A stretch of 64,000 bases of DNA. Source: DATBGO01 sp050011895. Lineage in GTDB: Bacteria > Actinomycetota > Actinomycetes > Streptosporangiales > Streptosporangiaceae. The position numbers and the translations under genes are program-made. Where the stretch lies: the NCBI GenBank assembly GCA_050011895.1, contig JBEKIF010000022.1, forward strand, positions 12,852 to 76,851, read 5' to 3'. The notes beneath the pieces are model-generated. The model was not told where the DNA came from. It made no database searches and saw only the letters and a program-made list of their open reading frames with translations. Position 1 is the first letter of the stretch, and each line of letters opens with the position of its first letter. Of the stretch, positions 59,080 through 64,000 are shown in pieces.

Positions 59080-59180
59080 TCACGGCGCCTGCCGGCGCAT
59101 TGCCAGCGGGACAGGGACCAGCGCCGACTGTGAAGCGAACGACCGGGCGCCGGGAAGCCTGCTGTCTATGGACTGTCTGG

Positions 59181-60083
59181 TTAGCGAACCCGGGCCTGCA
59201 GGAACTTCCCGAGGTGCTCGGTGGCCTGGGCTGCCTCGGGGGTGCCGAGCAGGAGCTGGTAGACGTGGGGCAGGCCCTCGCCGATCTGCAGGGTGACGTC
59301 GACCCCGGCCTGGGCTGCTGCTGTGGCCAGGCGTTCGGAATCGCTGAGCAGCAGGTCGGCCGTGCCTACCTGGACAAGCAGCGGCGGGAGCCCGGACAGT
59401 GCGGCGAACAGCGGCGAGGCCAGGGGCGTCTTAGGGTCGGCCCCGGCCAGGTAGTCGGAGGCGAACTGACGGAGCATGGCGGGGGTGGAGATCGGGTCCT
59501 GCTCGGCGCGCTCGGTCATCGAGGCCCCCGAGCTGGTCAGGTCCACCGTCGGGGACATCAGTGCGGCGGCCGCGGGCAATGCCTCCCCGGCGTCCCGCGT
59601 GGCCACGAGCAGGGCGACGGTGAGCCCTCCGCCGGCCGAGTCGCCGGCCACCGCTATTGATCTTGCGCTCAGGCCCTGGTCGGTGCGGAGCCAGCGCCAG
59701 GCGGCCAGGACGTCGTCGATGGCGGCGGGGAAGGGATGCTCGGGGGCCAGGCGATATTCGGGGAACAGCACCCGCATCCCGCTGGCCCGTCCCAGCCGGG
59801 CGGCCAGCTCGCCGTCGCTGCGCAGCGACCCTAGCTCGTAACCTCCGCCGTGCAGGAAGAGGAGCACCCGGCCGGCGTCCGCTCCCGGGGCGGCAAGCCA
59901 GTGGGCCGGCACCCCGCCTGCGGTCACCTCCGTAACCTGCACGTCGTCAGGCACCGGATACAGGCGGTCGCCGGGGGTGAAGGCGGCGCGGCGCTCTTCC
60001 AGCGTCGGCGGGGGCTGGCTGGCACTGGCCTTCTGCCGGTCCCTGAAGGCGTCGATCGCGTCCTGCATTGCCTGGCTTGGCAT
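59181..60083 (-). CDS. HSL-family (GDXG) alpha/beta-hydrolase, esterase/lipase
   Basis: 300 aa from ATG 60083 after AAAGGAG. Oxyanion motif HGGGYELGS, nucleophile GDSAGGGLTVALLV, acid in QVGTADLLLSDSE and His in GLPHVYQLL. Typical of class IV short-chain esterases such as actinobacterial LipU/LipN-like enzymes. Natural substrate unknown. Confidence 0.93.
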   Translation of the reverse strand: MPSQAMQDAIDAFRDRQKASASQPPPTLEERRAAFTPGDRLYPVPDDVQVTEVTAGGVPAHWLAAPGADAGRVLLFLHGGGYELGSLRSDGELAARLGRASGMRVLFPEYRLAPEHPFPAAIDDVLAAWRWLRTDQGLSARSIAVAGDSAGGGLTVALLVATRDAGEALPAAAALMSPTVDLTSSGASMTERAEQDPISTPAMLRQFASDYLAGADPKTPLASPLFAALSGLPPLLVQVGTADLLLSDSERLATAAAQAGVDVTLQIGEGLPHVYQLLLGTPEAAQATEHLGKFLQARVR

Positions 60084-60353
60084 GTCGGCATCTCCTTTGG
60101 CACGGGCTGCCTGCCTGATACGGCGTGGATGGCGCTTCGGCGGTGTCTCGTACTCTCCGGACCCGCTTGTCCCGGACAATGTAGCCGGGAACGTCGCGCG
60201 ACCGCGCGACACCCGGCGCGCCCGCGGCTCGCCCGGTAGACGCCCAGAGCGCGTCCCTGGCCGGGCCGTATCCACAGCCGCTCGAGGTGTCCCCGGTACC
60301 TCAGCAGGCTTCAGGGCCCCACCCGACCGCGATCCGAGCGCCTGCTTCTCGGG

Positions 60354-60536
60354 TCACAGGCCGGAGGTGAGCTCGGCAACGATGTCCGCCGCTGACTGTG
60401 GCTGCCTCGCGAGTGCGACGCCCTGTCCGGCCCACATCGAGAGCGCTTCGATGTCACCGGTCGTCCCGGCCATCGGTGGCGCTGGCCCGTAGCGAACGAT
60501 TGATTCGCCGGAGGCGAAGTGCGCGATACCGCTGTC
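60354..60536 (-). pseudogene. C-terminal remnant of a nitronate monooxygenase (2-nitropropane dioxygenase family)
   Basis: The minus strand reads SIVRYGPAPPMAGTTGDIEA and then LSMWAGQGVALARQPQSAAD IVAEL before a TGA, the usual end of FMN-dependent NMO-like enzymes (GDxxxxxxWAGQxVxL). Nothing of the FMN barrel remains upstream, where the redoxin gene begins directly. Confidence 0.6.
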
Positions 60537-61139
60537 CTATGGCTCATAGGAAGTCGGCGTTGACTGCGGGGAACGCCGGTCCCATCCGTGAAACTTCGAG
60601 TAGTCGCCGGCGTCCCAGGCCTCGCGCAGCCCCGGGGTGCTCAGGTCCCAGTCGGGGCGGATCTCGGCAGTGGCGGCGCGCAGGTCGCGCCACAGGTCGT
60701 AGAACGACGGGCGGCCCCAGAACCAGTAGCCGTTGTAGACGCTGTGGATGACCAGTCCCGGCTTGAGCACAAGAGTGTGCGGGATCATCGGGTTGTGCTC
60801 GGGGTCGGTGTACTCCCGGATGTCCAGGTCCTTTTGGACAGTCCTCCCAGGGTCGGACAGGAAAGGCCACTGGGCGCCGACCGAGTTGCGGAACTCCTGC
60901 AGTGTGTGATGGTCGTCGGTGGCGATGGTCGCCATCTGTGTATATGCCACCGTGATCTTCGCGTAGTGCTCGGCCAGCTCCAGGTGCTGCCGGTGCTCTT
61001 TCGGGCAGTAGTTGCCGCGCGCGAGCGTCAGGATCATCGGGTCCCGGCCCTGGATCTCGCTCAGCGTGCGGACGGTGCTGCTCTGGTCGGGCAGCGCATA
61101 ATCGGGGAAGGTGCCGCCGGGGACGATGTCTGAACGCAC
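60537..61139 (-). CDS. Peroxiredoxin-like (AhpC/TSA) redoxin
   Basis: 200 aa from GTG 61139. Thioredoxin-fold start FPDYALPDQSSTVRTLSEIQ; a single cysteine in LARGNYCPKEHRQHL at the peroxidatic position (T/P-x-x-C replaced by N-Y-C). The C-terminal half ends with a Trp/Tyr-rich region (YNGYWFWGRPS). No resolving Cys, so a one-Cys or non-peroxidase redoxin is likely. A 6-2-6 dyad lies 73 bases upstream. Confidence 0.88.
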   Translation of the reverse strand: MRSDIVPGGTFPDYALPDQSSTVRTLSEIQGRDPMILTLARGNYCPKEHRQHLELAEHYAKITVAYTQMATIATDDHHTLQEFRNSVGAQWPFLSDPGRTVQKDLDIREYTDPEHNPMIPHTLVLKPGLVIHSVYNGYWFWGRPSFYDLWRDLRAATAEIRPDWDLSTPGLREAWDAGDYSKFHGWDRRSPQSTPTSYEP

Positions 61140-61211
61140 GGGGATGACCGCCTCTCCTCTGGCGCCGCGGGTGCGACCTTTACGGTGCTCATGTCGGCTT
61201 GCTGTAAGAAT

Positions 61212-61225
61212 CTGGTGTACCAGAA
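61212..61225. promoter_or_regulatory. Operator-like dyad upstream of the redoxin gene
   Basis: TCTGGT-GT-ACCAGA is a perfect 6-2-6 inverted repeat, 73 bases before the redoxin start. Such dyads suit MarR, HxlR or TetR regulators, none of which is adjacent. Confidence 0.4.
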
Positions 61226-61311
61226 AGCACCTGTGCCTGCCGGTAGGCGTGCCCGTCGGCGCTCATGGCGACACTCCCGCCTCGCCAGGAAACCGCCCGC
61301 CGCCTGCCTGG

Positions 61312-62508
61312 TCAGCGCAGTGACGTGAACGCGGCGCGCATCTCGGCGGCGAACAGGTCCGGCTGTTCCCAGGCGGCGAAGTGGCCGCCCCGGTCGAGCC
61401 TGTTGTAGTAGACGAGGTTGTCGGGATACGCGCGCTCTGCCCAGCTTCGCGGGGCTTGATACAGCTCGTCGGGGAAGACGCTGATGGCAAACGGGATCGT
61501 GATGTTCTTGGCGTCGAAGAAGTCCGCCTTGTTCTCCCAGTAGAGGCGGGCCGAGGAAACCCCGGTGTTGGTCAGCCAGTAGAGCGTGATGTTGTCGAGG
61601 AGGTCGTCTCGGGTCAGGGCGCTGGCCAGGGTTCCCTGCAGGGCCTGTTCCACGAGCCCGGGCTGGCCGGTACCGTCGCCGTGGTCCAGCATGAACGCCG
61701 CGAGATCGGCGGGGGAGTCCGCCAGTCCGTACAGCGTCTGCGGCCGCGTCGCCATGATTTGTGCGTAGGCCACGTGCTTGCCATAGAAGTTGCTCAGCTG
61801 CTGGTAGGCGCGTAGCTCCTCGTCTGAGAGACCGGCTGGCGGCGGGTCGCCGCGCTCGAACGCCTTGGTGACGTCGGCTGGAGCGGTACCGGGCATGTTG
61901 GAGTGAATGCCGAGCAGTTCCGGTGCTGCCTGTTCACCCATCGCCTGCGTGACGGCCGCGCCCCAGTCGCCGCCCTGTGCCACGAACTGGGTGTATCCGA
62001 GGCGCTTCATCAGCACGACCCAGGCACGTGCGATGCGGGCGGGATCCCAGCCGGTGCTGGCCGGCTTGGCGGAGAACCCGTGCCCCGGCAGCGAGGGAAT
62101 CACCAGATGGAACGCGTCCGCCGCGCTCGCGCCATGCGCGGTCGGGTTGGTGAGCGGATCGATGATCTTCAGCTGTTCGATGATCGAGCCGGGCCATCCG
62201 TGTGTGACGATCAGTGGCAGTGCGTCCTCGTGCTGGGAGCGGACGTGGATGAAGTGAATGTCAAGCCCGTCGATCTCGGTCATGAACTGCGGTAGTGAGT
62301 TCAGTTTCGCCTCGCACTTGCGCCAGTCGTAGTCTGTCCCCCAGTAGCGCGCGAGGTCCTGCATCATCGCGAGCCGCACGCCCTGCGAGTCGTCGGTGAC
62401 CGTCTCGCGCTCGGGCCACCTGGTCGCGTTTACGCGCCTGCGCAGCTCGGCGACCTCTTCGTCGGGGAAATCGACACGAAAGGGGCAGACTTCAGCTTCG
62501 CTGGACAT
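61312..62508 (-). CDS. Epoxide hydrolase (EHN domain, alpha/beta-hydrolase)
   Basis: 398 aa from ATG 62508 after AGAGGAG. The N-terminal EHN region (PFRVDFPDEEVAELRRRVNA, TRWPE) precedes the fold; the HGWPGS oxyanion motif is at about 100, nucleophile Asp in AQGGDWGAA, and the base His in GGHFAAWEQP. Like microsomal epoxide hydrolase, it opens epoxides to diols through an ester intermediate. It may detoxify exogenous epoxides; it may also share control with the redoxin gene 172 bases downstream. Confidence 0.94.
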   Translation of the reverse strand: MSSEAEVCPFRVDFPDEEVAELRRRVNATRWPERETVTDDSQGVRLAMMQDLARYWGTDYDWRKCEAKLNSLPQFMTEIDGLDIHFIHVRSQHEDALPLIVTHGWPGSIIEQLKIIDPLTNPTAHGASAADAFHLVIPSLPGHGFSAKPASTGWDPARIARAWVVLMKRLGYTQFVAQGGDWGAAVTQAMGEQAAPELLGIHSNMPGTAPADVTKAFERGDPPPAGLSDEELRAYQQLSNFYGKHVAYAQIMATRPQTLYGLADSPADLAAFMLDHGDGTGQPGLVEQALQGTLASALTRDDLLDNITLYWLTNTGVSSARLYWENKADFFDAKNITIPFAISVFPDELYQAPRSWAERAYPDNLVYYNRLDRGGHFAAWEQPDLFAAEMRAAFTSLR

Positions 62509-62784
62509 AGGATCTCCTCTTCTCCCGATGAGCTGACACGGCGGCGGAAGAGATGGACCGGTCGCCTTCGGCCCGGCGCTGCAGGGCAACGCCTTCCGCG
62601 CCAGCGGCACAACTGGTACTACCACGATCGCGGATCGGGCAGGCGCGTCGCTCCCGTGACATCCCTGGTCTTACCCTGGTCTGCGATATGGCGGACAGGG
62701 GCTGGCGCGGGAGAAACTTGATGGCTAGACCTGGATGGCAATGCGCGATCTGCTGACGTATCGCTTCTCCGCATCCTGGTAGCT

Positions 62785-63438
62785 CTATCCGCTGGGGTGA
62801 TCGGTGTGCACGGGCGGCAGGTTCTCCACCTGCTGCTTGGTGATGTTGAGCTGGACGCTGTCCACGACCCCGGTAACGGCACCGATCGGGATGGCCACTT
62901 GCCTGCGGCCAAACAAATGCCCCTGTTGCAGGAGCACGTGGCTCACCTGGTGGTTGCCAGGGTCGATGACAAGCCCCTCGACTCGCCCGATCTCGCCGTC
63001 GGTGGCATAGACAGGCTTATCGCGGCGCACACCGATCTCGCCCGGGGGCAAGGAACCGTAGGCGCCTGTCGGCCCATCTTCCCGGGCCTGGGGCATATCC
63101 TCGCCTGCGATCCGGCCGTAGTAGGGCAGCATGAGCATCTGTTCCGCACTGTAGCCCGAGTACCGGTCCAGGTTGGCTCGCGGCACGAAATCCGTATCCT
63201 CGGCAAAGCGGAGCTCGTCGAACTCCGCCCGAGTGCAGCGCAGCCGGACCTCCGTCGGTGTCGCGGCATCGACAAGATCGAGCGGCACAAGCCGACCCAG
63301 GCCGGGCCAGTGCCTCGGTTGGACCACCAGGTGGGTGACCGCCCGCGCGACCGGGTCAACGACCACGCGAATTACCTTGCCGCAGACCCCATCGGTACAC
63401 CTGGCGTCGGCCCTGATCGTGAAGGCTGTTTCTGCCAT
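62785..63438 (-). CDS. Two-domain PRC-barrel protein
   Basis: 217 aa from ATG 63438 after AGGAGG. PRC-barrel 1 at about residues 1-75 (TDGVCGKVIRVVVDPVARAV) and PRC-barrel 2 at about 140-210 (ATDGEIGRVEGLVIDPGNHQ and HVLLQQGHLFGRRQVAIP). A helical linker region (YSAEQMLMLPYYGRIAG) lies between. Such proteins are found in many actinobacteria; roles in envelope or stress are suggested, not shown. Confidence 0.9.
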   Translation of the reverse strand: MAETAFTIRADARCTDGVCGKVIRVVVDPVARAVTHLVVQPRHWPGLGRLVPLDLVDAATPTEVRLRCTRAEFDELRFAEDTDFVPRANLDRYSGYSAEQMLMLPYYGRIAGEDMPQAREDGPTGAYGSLPPGEIGVRRDKPVYATDGEIGRVEGLVIDPGNHQVSHVLLQQGHLFGRRQVAIPIGAVTGVVDSVQLNITKQQVENLPPVHTDHPSG

Positions 63439-63667
63439 GGCCGACCTCCTCATCCGCTTGGAGCATAACGCGGACCCTGTCAGCGGCGTGCTATCGACCG
63501 TTGGAGCCCGCGAAGACCTGCCCGGCGCAGTACTGGCCTGAGGATTCCTCTGGGCTAGTTCGTTCCGCGGATGTTCCGTTCCGGGTCATGGTTTGATCTC
63601 ACGTGGTTCCGGCGCAAGGACAGCCGCCGGGCCTTACATCGGTAATCACGATCCGCGCATGGGTTCA

Positions 63668-64000
63668 TCAGTCGTGGCCAGGGATCGGCTCAGCTAGCGC
63701 CGCCCGCGAGGCAGGCGCCGGGAAGGGGTCGGCAAAGTACTGGGTCTCGTGCGTGACCAGATCGGCGGTGAGTTCCATGACGCTCACCGAGTAGGTGGGC
63801 ACGCCGTCATAGGTGATCACGCACTCGCTCACCCACAGGTCGCCGCTGCCCCGGATCCGCAGGACGGTGAAGTGGCGTTCAGCCGGGTGCCCGCCGCGCT
63901 GCGCCTGGATCTTTGACCGGCCCCGGAAGCGCTCCCCGGACTGCGGGTAGTCCAGGATCGCATCTTCGGCGTAGATCGCGTGCTCGGTGTCGATGTCCCC
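63668..64000 (-). CDS. NTF2-like/SnoaL-fold protein, C-terminal part
   Basis: The gene enters from the right edge; 110 codons and the TGA are visible. IDTEHAIYAEDAILDYPQSG and GERFRGRSKIQAQRG are typical of NTF2-like nuclear transport factor 2 family proteins, with beta strands FTVLRIRGSGDLWVSECVIT following. Catalytic identity cannot be judged without the N-terminus. It is on the same strand as the PRC gene, about 230 bases upstream. Confidence 0.8.
   Translation of the reverse strand, partial: GDIDTEHAIYAEDAILDYPQSGERFRGRSKIQAQRGGHPAERHFTVLRIRGSGDLWVSECVITYDGVPTYSVSVMELTADLVTHETQYFADPFPAPASRAALAEPIPGHD

Noticed and set aside
1..64000. tRNA, rRNA or CRISPR arrays
   Set aside because: No T-loop GTTCGAATC-type segments with acceptor pairing, no rRNA sequence and no regular spacer-repeat array were seen by eye; a covariance-model scan would be decisive.

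Overview
The window is very GC-rich, codes densely on both strands, and uses many GTG starts, ATGA/GTGA/TGATG gene junctions and actinobacterium-specific families (DUF5753 XRE regulators, DUF4439, DUF2277, HelD, class II DAHP synthase). It carries the conserved actinobacterial order dxr-rip-ispG-GNAT and rimP-nusA-ylxR-infB-ylxP-rbfA-nrnA-truB-ribF, followed by rpsO-pnp-M16-dapB. This points to Actinomycetota, probably a Streptosporangiales-type filamentous actinomycete; the order is a guess. No tRNA, rRNA, CRISPR array, insertion sequence or prophage was seen.

Layout. 1-3 kb: start of a PNPOx-like flavoprotein and a reductase/methyltransferase pair matching the 10-methyl-branched fatty-acid (tuberculostearate) system. 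3-11 kb: class II DAHP synthase, then dxr, a site-2 protease, ispG, an S33 peptidase lipoprotein and a GNAT. 11-16.8 kb: an unrecognised 332-aa protein, RNA-polymerase-associated HelD, an XRE/DUF5753 regulator with a divergent 103-aa protein, and a two-gene ferritin-like unit (DUF4439 plus Tat lipoprotein). 16.9-33.3 kb: the translation/RNA-processing block, a GT-C membrane glycosyltransferase, rpsO, pnp, an M16 peptidase and dapB.

33.3-64 kb is accessory. It holds YccF, DUF2277, a PLP threonine dehydratase, YceI, TetR, SMP-30 and a truncated haemoglobin; an operon of two adjacent acyl-CoA dehydrogenases and a crotonase with CoA-transferase scars on both sides; a five-gene ECF sigma/membrane protein/ABC operon; a secreted seven-repeat beta-propeller; TfoX and DUF1841 proteins; a small low-GC gene; a six-gene PadR/triple-ATPase ABC operon; DUF2721; an HSL-type esterase; a redoxin; an epoxide hydrolase; a PRC-barrel protein; and the end of an NTF2-like protein.

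Cross-cutting observations. Ten genes that open transcription units have an ANNNT-type -10 hexamer exactly 6-7 nt before the start codon, mostly with no Shine-Dalgarno sequence, as expected for leaderless mRNAs. There are five gene scars: two CoA-transferases, a HEPN protein, an MFS transporter and a nitronate monooxygenase. Several long near-perfect inverted repeats sit between genes. The least explained coding features are the low-GC 94-aa gene at 50.6 kb, the sigma/ABC operon whose anti-sigma position holds a membrane protein without a zinc finger, and the PadR-controlled three-ATPase cassette.
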